64,000 nucleotides of DNA from Blastomonas fulva (GCF_003431825.1 NZ_CP020083.1:1960501-2024500); one strand, 5' to 3'; shown: positions 46,512 through 56,038, counted from the first letter of the stretch. The notes: a model not told the origin generated them from the letters alone. Numbers and translations: made by a program.

Positions 46512-47096
46512 ATGATCCCGATCCGTTTTTCCCTCAGCGCGTCTGTTCTGGCCGGCGCCCTGGCGCTTGGCGCGTGCGGCAACGAGACGCCAGCCCCGGC
46601 ACCCGAGCCCGCCGAAAGCGGCGATGGCACGCTCGCCATGGCAGATCCGGTTGCGCCTGTGATCGCCACCGCCAGCCTCAAGACCGCCGATGGACGAGAT
46701 GCCGGAACGGTGACCGCGACCGAGCGCGAAGGCGGCATCCTGATCGCAGTGTCGGCAACGGGCATCGCGCCGGGCGAGCATGGCATCCATGTGCACATGA
46801 CCGGCAAGTGCGATGGTCCCAAGTTCGAGACCGCAGGCGGCCACTGGAACCCCATGGGCGCCAAGCATGGCCTCAGCAATCCGCAGGGCTCGCATCACGG
46901 CGACATGCCCAATCTGACGATTGCCAGCGATGGTAGCGGCAAGATGGACTACACCGTCAAGGAAGCGGCGCTCGCCGAGATGCTCGATGCCGATGGCGCG
47001 GCGCTCGTGATCCACGCCAAGGCGGATGACCAGATGACCGATCCGTCGGGCGACAGCGGCGATCGCATAGCCTGCGGCGTGTTCGGCCGAGGCTGA
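46512..47096 (+). CDS. sodC: Cu/Zn superoxide dismutase, lipoprotein
   Basis: The 194-residue protein starts with a lipoprotein signal (VLAGALALGACGN, acylated Cys near residue 22) and an Ala/Pro-rich spacer. The metal ligands follow: HVH in GIHVHMTG, His in GGHWNP, HHGD, and IHAKADD. The disulphide cysteines are in GKCDGP and RIACGVF, with the active-site Arg in DRIACG. It removes periplasmic superoxide. Confidence 0.95.
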   Translation: MIPIRFSLSASVLAGALALGACGNETPAPAPEPAESGDGTLAMADPVAPVIATASLKTADGRDAGTVTATEREGGILIAVSATGIAPGEHGIHVHMTGKCDGPKFETAGGHWNPMGAKHGLSNPQGSHHGDMPNLTIASDGSGKMDYTVKEAALAEMLDADGAALVIHAKADDQMTDPSGDSGDRIACGVFGRG

Positions 47097-47120
47097 GCTA
47101 ACGTCTGGCGGGGTGCGCGC

Positions 47121-47927
47121 TCAGGGCTTGCTGGTATAGTCGATCCGGATGCGCACCCACTCGCCCACCTTGGAAACGCCGCCGACCCTTGGCGGCCTCA
47201 CCCGGAACTGCCAGGCCGCCGAGATGACCGCGCGGGCGATCCCCGATCCTTGCGGTGATTCGCCAAGCTGCACGCAATCTTCCACCCGAAAATCCTCGAC
47301 TGTGCGGCAGGCGATCAGGCCCCAGCCGGGGCCTCGCGCCGTTGACAGATAGCCTGCCAGTTCATCCGCATAGGGTTCGCGATACCAGGCGGCGGCATAA
47401 AGCGGCTCGCCATTGGGTCCCGATCCGCTGACCCGTGCGCTGTCGCCGGGCACGCCCTTGTCGGGCGGGCCATAGACGCGTCCGGGGTTGGCCTTGGGCT
47501 TGGCGATCTGCGGCGCGGCCTGCGGACGGGCAGGTTGCGCGGACGGCATCGGGACGATGGCAGGAGGTACGACCGATGGCTGGGATGCGACCAGGGGGCT
47601 TGGCACTTCGGTGGGCGCGGCTTCGGTCTCCTGCGGCTGGGGCGATTGCGCGGCCTCCTGCTCGGCGGCAGGGCTTTCTTCCTCGACCTTTTCCTCGGAT
47701 GGCTCGGGGCTAACCCCGAACACCGTCAGCTTCTCCTCTTCCTGCCGCGTTGCCGGCGGCGCGATCGAGAGCGACAGCAGCACGAGGATGATCAGGATTT
47801 CGGCGAGCAGTGCAAAGATCACCCCGCCGGCGCGCTCACCCAGCCGGGAGCGCAGCCACGAGCGGGTGCGCAGATGCCAGGGCAGGGCTTCGGCAGGAGG
47901 GATCATCTTGGTCTGGGGCATGTCCAT
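47121..47927 (-). CDS. TonB-like protein with Pro-rich linker
   Basis: This 268-residue protein has one N-terminal TM (GVIFALLAEILIILVLLSLSIA, about 35-56). A long Glu/Pro/Ala-rich periplasmic linker follows (60-165), then a C-terminal domain of about 90 residues ending SKVGEWVRIRIDYTSKP. That is the layout of TonB energy transducers, but no exbB/exbD or TonB-dependent receptor lies nearby and the C-terminus is divergent. I infer a TonB-related or envelope-spanning role. Confidence 0.62.
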   Translation of the reverse strand: MDMPQTKMIPPAEALPWHLRTRSWLRSRLGERAGGVIFALLAEILIILVLLSLSIAPPATRQEEEKLTVFGVSPEPSEEKVEEESPAAEQEAAQSPQPQETEAAPTEVPSPLVASQPSVVPPAIVPMPSAQPARPQAAPQIAKPKANPGRVYGPPDKGVPGDSARVSGSGPNGEPLYAAAWYREPYADELAGYLSTARGPGWGLIACRTVEDFRVEDCVQLGESPQGSGIARAVISAAWQFRVRPPRVGGVSKVGEWVRIRIDYTSKP

Positions 47928-47981
47928 CAGCGGGCTTGTTCTCGTGCGATTACGGCCCCCCAGCCCCTGATCCCGCGCTTA

Positions 47982-48057
47982 TGGTGCCGCTTGTCGGATT
48001 CGAACCAACGACCTACCGCTTACAAGGCGGTTGCTCTACCAGCTGAGCTAAAGCGGC
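47982..48057 (-). tRNA. tRNA-Thr (TGT anticodon)
   Basis: The 76-nt cloverleaf is on the minus strand. The acceptor stem is GCCGCTT with AAGCGGC, the D-arm is GCTCAGCTGGTAGAGC, the anticodon loop CTTGTAA carries TGT (reads ACA), and the T-arm GGTTCGAATCC is intact. The CCA end is encoded. The anticodon marks threonine. Confidence 0.96.
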
Positions 48058-48089
48058 GCTACAGGCGCATTTGCGCCGCGTCCAATGCT

Positions 48090-48983
48090 CTATTTGACGC
48101 CAAAGGTCCAGCCTTCAGTGATGCGGATGGCATCATCGAGCGCCGGCGGGTGCCAGAAGCTGCGCCACAGGCTTTCGTCGCGCGCGGCATGGCGCAGCCA
48201 CGCCGCTGTCATCAGCGCATCGGTGCTGTGGTCGTCATGCGCGATCAACGGGGCAGGGGGCGCAGCGCCCAGCTGGGCCAGTGCCTGATGCAGCCCGTCG
48301 GCATCGCGCACCTTGCTGCGCGATAGCCCGCGACCGGCTGCACGCGCGGCGATGCTGGTGTAGATTTCCACGATCACCGGGCCCCGTTCGGGCAGCGGAT
48401 CGAACGGCCACACGGGGATGCGCCCCGCCAGCCGGTGCAGCACGCGCATCCCGGTGAGGCTCGACTTGCCGACCTGCGCTGCGCCGACCAGGTTGAAGCA
48501 GCTTGCGCTGTTAGCCTGGCGGGTGCTGCGCTGATGATGCTCTACCGCGCGCAGCCGTCCGGTGCCTGCCGTGCCGAAACGGTCGCCGGTATCGCCCTTG
48601 CCATGGCGGAAATAACGCCGCGCCTGCTCGTGCGTCACAAAGCCCCCCGCCGCCAGATGGTCATCGCCATCGCACAACTGATCGACCAGCGCCCACAGGC
48701 TGCGCGCATCGGGCGGGCTTTCATCCCAGCCGGGAAAATAGCCGCCCGCATCGACAAAGGGAAAGGTCGGTGACAAATCCATGCCGATCAGCATGTCGGT
48801 CCCCGCATCGGCATGCGCGAGCAACCAGTCGAGCGCCGCGCCGCGCGACCAGCCCCCCTGCGGGCGCAGCAGCACCGGGCGTGCGTCAGCCTCCGCCGCG
48901 ATGGTCGCGAGCGCGAGGCCCCTGGGACGTGCCACGGCCTGTCCCGACCAGTCAAAACAGGCGTAATGCTGGAAACGGCGCAT
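48090..48983 (-). CDS. Hypothetical protein, possible RNase H-like fold
   Basis: I do not recognise this 297-residue family with certainty. FDWSGQ near the N-terminus, DMLIGMDLSPTFPF in the middle, VIVEIYTSIAARAAGR and HDDHSTDALMTAAWLRH toward the end carry acidic residues at strand ends. This resembles DUF429-type predicted nucleases with an RNase H fold. It lies between tRNA-Thr and the serine hydrolase on the same strand, 5 bp after the latter. Confidence 0.7.
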   Translation of the reverse strand: MRRFQHYACFDWSGQAVARPRGLALATIAAEADARPVLLRPQGGWSRGAALDWLLAHADAGTDMLIGMDLSPTFPFVDAGGYFPGWDESPPDARSLWALVDQLCDGDDHLAAGGFVTHEQARRYFRHGKGDTGDRFGTAGTGRLRAVEHHQRSTRQANSASCFNLVGAAQVGKSSLTGMRVLHRLAGRIPVWPFDPLPERGPVIVEIYTSIAARAAGRGLSRSKVRDADGLHQALAQLGAAPPAPLIAHDDHSTDALMTAAWLRHAARDESLWRSFWHPPALDDAIRITEGWTFGVK

Positions 48984-48988
48984 TGCGT

Positions 48989-50356
48989 TCAGCGGATCTG
49001 TTTGAGCACCTCGGCGGTGAATTTGGCGATGTTGAACTGATCGTCCGGGCCGTCATAGCCGCGCCGCACGATCACGAGGTCGCGGCTGGGGATCATCACC
49101 AGATACTGGCCACGATTGCCGAACGCGGCGAACGCATCGGCAGGAACGCCCTCGCTCTTGCTCATCAGCCAGAAGCTCGCGCCATAGCCGAACGGGCCTT
49201 CCGGCTGCGGGCCGCTGGGCCGGGTCACATAGTCGCGCCAGCCTTCGGGCAGGATGCGCTGACCGTTCCAGCTGCCATCGTTCAGATACAAGAGCCCCAT
49301 CCGCGCCATGTCGCGCGCGGTGGTCCAAACCTGGCTGGAGAGGATGTAGTTGCCCTGCCAGTCGGTCTCGGCCCAGGTGCGCGTCATGCCGAGTGCATCG
49401 AACATCTGGTGCGGATGCAGATCGGGCGCGGCATCGCGCGCCGCCAGGGTTGCGAGCAGGATGTCGTTGTTCGAGTAGCGGAAGGCGCTTCCCGGCTGGT
49501 GCAGCATCGGCCACAATGTCGTCCACTGCCGCACTTCGCCCGCGCCCATATAGACCGCATCGGTGCGGTTGCCTGGCGAGTCGCTGACGAGGCCACTGCC
49601 CATCCGCAGCAGATGATCGAGGGTGATGCGCTTGCGCGGATCGCCCCCGACGTTCCACTCGCGCACCGGCACGTCGGGAATGTTGAAACCCTTCTGGCGG
49701 ACGAAGCCGACATAGGTTCCCGCGATCGATTTGGCGACCGACCAGGTGCGCTGCGCGGTGTGCATGTCGTGCCCGGGTTTGTAACGCTCCTGCACGACCC
49801 GGCCCTTGTGGACGATCACGACACCGCTGGTCTTGCCACCGAACGCTTTCGCCTCGAACGCACTTTCCACCAGAGTGTCGAACGGCGTGATCATCATGAT
49901 CCTCGGATCGCTCGCATCGGCATCGCCCATCGGCCAGGCAAGCGCGTCGGCGCTGCCGGGGATCGCCCGCTCCAGCGCCTCGGCGGGAAGGCGGGTGCCG
50001 TCGCTGGTCCAGCCAATCGGCATCGATGTGCAGCCGGTCACCGGATTGTGCCGGGCAACGCGCGGCGGCATGTCCTCGGCAAAGGCGACGCTCACCTGAT
50101 GCGCGGGTTCGTCGATGTCCGCCTTCAATGTCGGCACGATCGCGGCGACGTGCGGATAGATCCCGGTGAGTTCATCCGCCTCGATATCGGCAAGCGTCTT
50201 GTTGCCGTTCCACAAGCCGGAACACACGAACTGCGCCTTGTAGCCGGCGGCCTGCGCGCGATCCATGTGCGAGGGTTGGATAGGCGTCGCTTGTTGGGCA
50301 ACGGCGGGGGCCGCCAGTGCCAAGGCGAGGGCAAGACTAACTGCGATTGTCTTCAC
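48989..50356 (-). CDS. Exported serine hydrolase, beta-lactamase class C fold
   Basis: This 455-residue protein has a signal peptide (AVSLALALALAAPAVAQ). The penicillin-binding fold shows SxxK as SVAK in RTWSVAKSIAG, YxN as YSN in FRYSNNDILLA, and HxG-type segments later. Such proteins are esterases, D-aminopeptidases or 6-aminohexanoate-dimer hydrolases rather than lactamases in most cases. The start is GTG 50356 with GGAG upstream; it overlaps the rarA stop by 20 nt. Confidence 0.88.
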   Translation of the reverse strand: MKTIAVSLALALALAAPAVAQQATPIQPSHMDRAQAAGYKAQFVCSGLWNGNKTLADIEADELTGIYPHVAAIVPTLKADIDEPAHQVSVAFAEDMPPRVARHNPVTGCTSMPIGWTSDGTRLPAEALERAIPGSADALAWPMGDADASDPRIMMITPFDTLVESAFEAKAFGGKTSGVVIVHKGRVVQERYKPGHDMHTAQRTWSVAKSIAGTYVGFVRQKGFNIPDVPVREWNVGGDPRKRITLDHLLRMGSGLVSDSPGNRTDAVYMGAGEVRQWTTLWPMLHQPGSAFRYSNNDILLATLAARDAAPDLHPHQMFDALGMTRTWAETDWQGNYILSSQVWTTARDMARMGLLYLNDGSWNGQRILPEGWRDYVTRPSGPQPEGPFGYGASFWLMSKSEGVPADAFAAFGNRGQYLVMIPSRDLVIVRRGYDGPDDQFNIAKFTAEVLKQIR

Positions 50357-51656
50357 GCATTTTCTCCCATGTGCGCATCCGCTCGGCAATGCGCGCTTCA
50401 TAGCCGCGTTCGACCGGTCGATAGAACTGCTGCGCGTCCATCTCTTCGGGCCAGTAGTTCGCGCCCGAAAAGCCCTCGGCCTGATCATGGTCATAGGCAT
50501 AGCCCTTGCCATAGCCGATGTCCTTCATCAGCTTGGTCGGCGCGTTCAGGATATTGGGCGGTGGCATCAGCGATCCGGTGGCACGCGCGCTTTTCCAGGC
50601 GGCCTTTTGCGCGGCGTAGATCGCGTTCGATTTGGGCGCGGTGGCGCAATAGAGGCACGCCTGCACGATCGCCAGTTCGCCCTCGGGTGACCCGAGAAAC
50701 GCATACGCATCCTTGGCGGCGAGGCATTGCACCAGCGCCTGCGGGTCGGCCATGCCGATGTCTTCGCTGGCAAAGCGGGTGATCCGGCGCAACACGTAGA
50801 GCGGCTCCTCGCCCGCCACCAGCATGCGCGCGAGATAGTAGAGCGAAGCCTGCGGATCGGACCCGCGCATCGCCTTGTGCAGCGCCGAGATGAGGTTGTA
50901 GTGACCCTCGCGGTCCTTGTCGTAGACCGGCATCCGGCGGTGCAGCAATGCGGCGAGCCCCGCCGGGTCGAGCGGCGCATCGATCCGCACCGTCAGCAAG
51001 GTCTCGACCTGGTTGAGCAGGAAGCGCCCGTCGCCATCGGCCGAGGCGATCAGCGCGGCGCGGGCGTCGTCGGTGAGCGGCAGCGAGCGTCCGGTCAGCG
51101 CTTCCGCGCGCGCGATCAGTTCGCCCAGCGCCGCCTCGTCCAGCCGTCGCAGAATGAGCACCTGACTGCGGCTGAGCAAAGCGGCATTGAGTTCGAACGA
51201 CGGGTTTTCGGTCGTTGCCCCCACCAGCACCACCGTCCCGCGCTCGACGAAGGGCAGGAAACCATCCTGTTGCGCGCGGTTGAAACGGTGGATCTCGTCC
51301 ACGAACAGCAAGGTGCGCTGCCCTGCACCTGCCATCTTCTCGGCCTCGGCAAAGGCTTTCTTGAGGTCCGCGACGCCGGAGAACACCGCCGAGATCGCGA
51401 CAAAGCGCATCCCCGTCGCCTCGCCCAGCAACCGCGCCATGCTGGTCTTGCCGGTGCCGGGGGGGCCCCACAGGATCATGGAAGACAGCTTACCGGCCGC
51501 GACCATCCGCCCGATCGCGCCTTCCGGACCGGTCAGGTGATCCTGGCCGATGATCTCGCTTAGGTTCGCCGGGCGCAGCCGGTCGGCCAGCGGCGCATCG
51601 GCGGCGGGCCGGCTGTTGCTGGTGGCGGGGGGAAGGGCTTCGAACAGGTCGCTCAT
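50337..51656 (-). CDS. rarA: Replication-associated recombination protein RarA (MgsA)
   Basis: This 439-residue AAA+ ATPase acts at stalled replication forks with SSB and RecA. Walker A is WGPPGTGKTSMARLL (near residue 63), Walker B LLFVDEIHRFNRAQQD, sensor 1 GATTENPSFELN, and the C-terminal tetramerisation domain has RMLVAGEEPLYVLRRITRFASEDIGMADP. It is followed by the overlapping serine hydrolase. Confidence 0.95.
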   Translation of the reverse strand: MSDLFEALPPATSNSRPAADAPLADRLRPANLSEIIGQDHLTGPEGAIGRMVAAGKLSSMILWGPPGTGKTSMARLLGEATGMRFVAISAVFSGVADLKKAFAEAEKMAGAGQRTLLFVDEIHRFNRAQQDGFLPFVERGTVVLVGATTENPSFELNAALLSRSQVLILRRLDEAALGELIARAEALTGRSLPLTDDARAALIASADGDGRFLLNQVETLLTVRIDAPLDPAGLAALLHRRMPVYDKDREGHYNLISALHKAMRGSDPQASLYYLARMLVAGEEPLYVLRRITRFASEDIGMADPQALVQCLAAKDAYAFLGSPEGELAIVQACLYCATAPKSNAIYAAQKAAWKSARATGSLMPPPNILNAPTKLMKDIGYGKGYAYDHDQAEGFSGANYWPEEMDAQQFYRPVERGYEARIAERMRTWEKMREDNRS

Positions 51657-51726
51657 CGCAGGAACGCTAGCGGCTGGCGGGGGCAGGGGGAAGGGGATGA
51701 AAAATGCACCCGTCGCAGATCAGCTC

Positions 51727-51756
51727 TTGTCAAACTGTATCTAAGATATATCTTAG
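51727..51756 (+). promoter_or_regulatory. Promoter with perfect 16-bp palindrome upstream of padR-like gene
   Basis: TTGTCA (51727-51732) and TATCTT (51749-51754) form a plausible -35/-10 pair with 16 bp between. CTAAGATATATCTTAG (51741-51756) is a perfect palindrome covering the -10. PadR proteins commonly repress their own genes at such sites, so this is a likely autoregulatory operator. Confidence 0.7.
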
Positions 51757-51788
51757 AGCCATCGAGACACACAGGAGATAGATTCGAT

Positions 51789-52436
51789 ATGAGTATGCGT
51801 TTCAAAATGGCCGGCGGTCCGCGCGGATCGGGCAACCCCTTTATCGCAATGAGCTTCGGACGCGGCGGTGGCCGTAGCTGGGGCGGAGACTGGGACTTCG
51901 GCAACTGGAGCTTCGATGGTGGCGGCCGGGGTGGCCGTGGCGGCGGCGGTGGAGGCCGCGGTGGCCGGGGCCGCAGGCGGATGTTCGACAGTGGTGAGCT
52001 GCGTATCGTGCTGCTCGCGCTGATCGAAAAGGAGCCGCGGCATGGCTATGACCTGATCAAGGCGATCGAGGAGATGACCGGCGGCGACTATGCGCCCAGC
52101 CCCGGCGTGGTCTACCCCACGCTCAGCCTGCTGGAAGATGCAGGGCTGATCGCCTCTGTCGAAACCGATGGCGCGCGCAAGGCGTTCCGCATCACCGATG
52201 CGGGGATTGCCGAGCTTTCCGACAAGCGCGACGAGGCCGATGCGCTGCTGGCGCGGTTGTCCGAGGCGGGCGAAGAGCGCGAGCAGCGCGCAGGTGGCCC
52301 GCAGATCGGCCGCGCGGTAGGCAATCTGATGGCCGCGATGGCGCATCGCCTGGCGAGCGGTGAGGCCGATGCCGAATTCAAGCACCGCGTTGCCGAGATC
52401 CTCGACGAAGCCGCGCAGAAGATCGAGCGACTTTGA
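51789..52436 (+). CDS. PadR family transcriptional regulator with Gly/Arg-rich N-terminus
   Basis: The 215-residue regulator has a winged-helix domain from about residue 66 (FDSGELRIVLLALIEKEPRHGYDLIKAIEEMT, GVVYPTLSLLEDAGLI), then a C-terminal dimerisation helix. Residues 24-64 are a low-complexity Gly/Arg/Trp stretch (SFGRGGGRSWGGDWDFGNW, then repeated GGRGG). Many PadR genes with this prefix control efflux or membrane genes; here no such target adjoins. ATG 51789 follows AGGAGATAG. Confidence 0.9.
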   Translation: MSMRFKMAGGPRGSGNPFIAMSFGRGGGRSWGGDWDFGNWSFDGGGRGGRGGGGGGRGGRGRRRMFDSGELRIVLLALIEKEPRHGYDLIKAIEEMTGGDYAPSPGVVYPTLSLLEDAGLIASVETDGARKAFRITDAGIAELSDKRDEADALLARLSEAGEEREQRAGGPQIGRAVGNLMAAMAHRLASGEADAEFKHRVAEILDEAAQKIERL

Positions 52437-52439
52437 CTA

Positions 52440-52467
52440 TTTCCCCTCCCGCTTGCGGGAGGGGAAA
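52440..52467. terminator. Bidirectional terminator between padR-like gene and putA
   Basis: A perfect 13-bp stem, TTTCCCCTCCCGC with GCGGGAGGGGAAA, has a 2-nt loop. It lies between convergent stops (52436 and 52470). The same CCCCTCCCGC hairpin is the building block of the repeats at 56039 and 63616. Confidence 0.7.
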
Positions 52468-52469
52468 GA

Positions 52470-55400
52470 TCACGCCAGCAGCGACACATTCCCGCCGGCT
52501 GCGGTCGTGTCGATGCAGACATGCCGTTCATGCACGCATCGGGCGGCGTAATGTTCATCGGTGAACAGCGGCAGGATCGCGCCGTCGCGTGCGGCGAGCG
52601 CGATGCGGATGGCGCGCTGGTCATCGGGTGTGCTCCAGGCTGCCACCGCGTCAAAGCCGCTGATCAGCGCCAGATCGCCGCGTTCGATGAACCCGTCGAT
52701 CGCGTGCGGCCCCCTTGCGCCCGGCACCACGATCAGCGCAGCACAACCTTCCGACTGCGCCGCCTGCGCCTGCTGAATCGCGGCCTCGACCGTCGGCCCC
52801 AGGCACAGGATACGGCCTCGCGCATAGGTCGACAGCACGTTCGATTCGCCGGTGGGCCCTGGCATCGTCATGCTGTCCAACGGCAGCTCGGTGACACGCG
52901 GCAGGGCAGTCAGCGCCGCTTCGACCTCGGCACGCGATGCGATCCGGGTCAGCGGCGGGAGCGCATTGTGCGGGCCTGAAGCCTCGGCGAAGCGCGGCAG
53001 ATAACGCGGCCCGCCCGCTTTGGGTCCGGTGCCCGACATCCCCTCGCCACCGAAAGGCTGCGCACCGACCACCGCGCCGATCTGGTTGCGGTTGACGTAC
53101 ATGTTGCCCGCGTGAACCCGCGACGTGACATGATCGACACGGCCATCGATTCGGGTCTGCAGCCCGAAGGTCAGGCCGAATCCGCGCGCGTTGATCCGGT
53201 CGATCAGCGCGTCGATCTCGCCGGCCTCGAAGGTCGCGATGTGCAGCACCGGCCCGAAGATTTCCTCGGCTAGGTCGTCGATGCCACCGACCGCAATCGC
53301 CGCGGGGCCTATGAACCAGCCGTTCGCCGGAGCCTCGAGCTGCTTGAGCAGCCGCCCGTCGCGCTGGGCTTGCTCGATGTGCGCGGCGATCTTGTCGCGC
53401 GCATGCGGATCGATCACCGGTCCGACGTCATTGGCAAGCCACCACGGGTCGCCCAGCGACAGCGCGTCCATCGCGCCGAACAGCATTTCCTTGAGCGGCT
53501 CGGCAATATCGCGCTGCACATACAGCATGCGCAGCGCCGAACAGCGCTGGCCCGCCGACTGGAAGGCGGAGGCGACGATGTCGCGCACGGCCTGTTCTGG
53601 CAAAGCGGTCGAATCGACGATCATCGCGTTGAGGCCGCCGGTCTCGGCGATAAGCATCGCATCGGGCGGGCAGTGCTCCGCCATGGTGCGGTTGATCGCC
53701 TGCGCGGTGGCGGTCGATCCGGTAAAGCAGGTGCCGGCGATTGCGCCATCCCCGGTCAGCGCGGCGCCCACCACCCGGCCCTGTCCGGGCAGCAGCTGCA
53801 GCGCGTGGTCGGGGACGCCTGCCTGATGCAGCAGCCGGGTCGCCAGATGCGCGATCAGCGGGGTCTGTTCGGCGGGTTTGGCGAGCACAGCATTGCCCGC
53901 CGCAAGCGCCGCTGCGATCTGGCCGGTGAAGATTGCCAGCGGAAAATTCCATGGCGAGATGCAGCTGATGATGCCGCGGGGTGCGAGCGTCGGATTGGCC
54001 AGCGCCTCGGCCGCGTAATAGCGCAGGAAATCGACCGCCTCGCGCAGCTCCGCGATCGCATCGAGCGCGGTCTTGCCTGCTTCGCGCGCCAGCAGCGCGA
54101 ATATCTCGCCATGGTGCTCTTCGAGCAGGTCGGCGGCGCGGTTCAGGATCGCGGCGCGGGTCGCCACCGGTGCATTCCACGGGCGAGCAGCGGCAATGGC
54201 GGATGCGGCCTGGTCCGCGGTCGCATCACGCACTGTGCCGATCTGCGTGTCCGGGCTTGCCGGGCTGAACACCTCGCGGGCATGGGTGGCGGCGCTGGGC
54301 GCTCCCACGATCAGCGGCGCGGCGTGCCATTGGGTCTGTGCAAAGGCGCTGCGCGATTCGAGGAACGCGTTGAGGTCGGCGCGGTTGGCCAGATCCCAGC
54401 CGCGCGAGTTGATCCGCGCCGGGGCATAAAGCGCCTGCGGGCGGATGATCCTGGCATCGGCCTCGGCCCTCGCGGCCTCGAGCTGCTCGAACGGGTCGGC
54501 AGCGATCGCCTCGGCGGGCACGGCGTGGTTGGCGAGCTGGTTGACGAACGACGAGTTTGCCCCGTTCTCCAGAAGGCGGCGCACCAGATAGGCCAGCAGT
54601 TCGCGGTGCTTGCCCACAGGCGCATAGATCCGCGAGCGGACCTTCTCGTTGCGCAGCAGCGCCCCGTGCAGCGGTTCGCCCATACCGTGCAGCCGCTGGA
54701 ACTCGAAATCGTCGCGGTTGCCCGCCATCTCGAGGATCGCCGCGACACTGTGCGCATTGTGCGTGGCGAACTGAGGATAGATGCGGTCGGTCAGCTTGAG
54801 CAATTGCGCCGCGCAGCAGATGTACGAGATATCGGTCGCAGCCTTGCTCGTGAAGACCGGAAAATCGGGCACACCATCGACCTGCGCGCGCTTGATCTCG
54901 CTGTCCCAGTATGCGCCCTTGACCAGCCGGACCATGATCTTGCGATCGAGCGACTTGGCAAGGCCATAGAGCCAGTCGATGACGAAGCTGGCACGTTTGC
55001 CGAACGCCTGGACCACGACGCCAAGTCCGTCCCAGCCGGCGAGGGACGTATCGGCAAGCACCAGCTTGATGATGTCGAGCGACATGCCGAGGCGATAGGC
55101 TTCCTCTGCATCGATATTGAGCCCGATGCGCGCATCGCGTGCGGCGCGGGCGAGCTCGAGCACGCGGTCGGCGAGCGCGGGAACGCATTCGTCCGCCTTG
55201 CTCATCTCGTAACGCGGATAGAGCGCGGAAAGCTTGATCGACAGGCCCGGATTGGTGCGCATGTCGTCGGTTCTGGCGGCAGCGGCGATCGCGCGGATCG
55301 CGTCCATATAGGCGGCGAAATAGCGGTCGGCATCGGGGAAGGTCAATGCCGCCTCGCCCAGCATGTCGTAGCTGAAGGTCGCGCCCTCGTCGGCCCATTT

Positions 55401-55955
55401 GCGCGAACGCTTGAGCGCTTCGTCCATGTCTTCGCCTAGCACGAACTGGTTGCCCAGCTCCTTCATGGCCCGGCGCACGGCGGCGCGGATGACCGGCTCG
55501 CCCAATCGCTTGATTGCCCCGCGAAGCGCGTCGAGCGGTCCCTTGCTGACTGATCCTTCGAGCACCGACTGGGTCATCGAGAGCGCGAAAGTGCTGGCGT
55601 TGACCAGGCTGTGTTCGGACTTGCCGAAATGCTCGCGCCAGTTGGCTGGCGAAATCTTGTCCTCGATCAGGTCGTCGATCGTCTCGGCGTCGGGCACCCG
55701 CAGCAGCGCCTCGGCCAGCGTCATCAGCGCCAGCCCCTCGTCGCTCGACAGGCCGTATTGACCCAGGAAGCTCTCCATCAGCGTGGGGCCGGAAGCCGCA
55801 CGGACATCCTCCACCACGCGCACCGCGCGCGCACGGATGCGGGCGCGCAGTTCGGGCGACGGGGCATAGCTCGCGATCAGATGGTCGAGCACCGCACCTT
55901 CATCGGCCCGGTGATGAGCGCGCACGGCATCGCGCAATGCAAGCAGTTCGGTCAT
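52470..55955 (-). CDS. putA: Bifunctional proline dehydrogenase / P5C dehydrogenase PutA
   Basis: The 1161-residue enzyme oxidises proline to glutamate. An N-terminal arm is followed by the FAD proline dehydrogenase domain (SIKLSALYPRYE, RLVKGAYWDSEIKRAQ, FATHNAHSV) up to about residue 480. The aldehyde dehydrogenase domain comes next (ISPWNFPLAIFTGQIAAAL, FTGSTATAQ, catalytic Cys in SAGQRCSALR). A C-terminal domain of about 160 residues follows. There is no N-terminal ribbon-helix-helix domain, so this PutA is enzymatic only and must be regulated by another protein. Confidence 0.96.
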   Translation of the reverse strand: MTELLALRDAVRAHHRADEGAVLDHLIASYAPSPELRARIRARAVRVVEDVRAASGPTLMESFLGQYGLSSDEGLALMTLAEALLRVPDAETIDDLIEDKISPANWREHFGKSEHSLVNASTFALSMTQSVLEGSVSKGPLDALRGAIKRLGEPVIRAAVRRAMKELGNQFVLGEDMDEALKRSRKWADEGATFSYDMLGEAALTFPDADRYFAAYMDAIRAIAAAARTDDMRTNPGLSIKLSALYPRYEMSKADECVPALADRVLELARAARDARIGLNIDAEEAYRLGMSLDIIKLVLADTSLAGWDGLGVVVQAFGKRASFVIDWLYGLAKSLDRKIMVRLVKGAYWDSEIKRAQVDGVPDFPVFTSKAATDISYICCAAQLLKLTDRIYPQFATHNAHSVAAILEMAGNRDDFEFQRLHGMGEPLHGALLRNEKVRSRIYAPVGKHRELLAYLVRRLLENGANSSFVNQLANHAVPAEAIAADPFEQLEAARAEADARIIRPQALYAPARINSRGWDLANRADLNAFLESRSAFAQTQWHAAPLIVGAPSAATHAREVFSPASPDTQIGTVRDATADQAASAIAAARPWNAPVATRAAILNRAADLLEEHHGEIFALLAREAGKTALDAIAELREAVDFLRYYAAEALANPTLAPRGIISCISPWNFPLAIFTGQIAAALAAGNAVLAKPAEQTPLIAHLATRLLHQAGVPDHALQLLPGQGRVVGAALTGDGAIAGTCFTGSTATAQAINRTMAEHCPPDAMLIAETGGLNAMIVDSTALPEQAVRDIVASAFQSAGQRCSALRMLYVQRDIAEPLKEMLFGAMDALSLGDPWWLANDVGPVIDPHARDKIAAHIEQAQRDGRLLKQLEAPANGWFIGPAAIAVGGIDDLAEEIFGPVLHIATFEAGEIDALIDRINARGFGLTFGLQTRIDGRVDHVTSRVHAGNMYVNRNQIGAVVGAQPFGGEGMSGTGPKAGGPRYLPRFAEASGPHNALPPLTRIASRAEVEAALTALPRVTELPLDSMTMPGPTGESNVLSTYARGRILCLGPTVEAAIQQAQAAQSEGCAALIVVPGARGPHAIDGFIERGDLALISGFDAVAAWSTPDDQRAIRIALAARDGAILPLFTDEHYAARCVHERHVCIDTTAAGGNVSLLA

Positions 55956-56038
55956 GGCTAAAGCCTTGTCTGGGGAGGACGTTGTGGGTTCGCCCATACA
56001 GCAATTTCAGGGGTTTTGAAGGGGTGTGATTGCCTGCG

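Noticed and set aside
48989..50356. Beta-lactamase resistance gene
   Set aside because: The SVAK and YSN motifs show the fold, but length and surrounding sequence match general serine hydrolases or esterases; resistance cannot be claimed.
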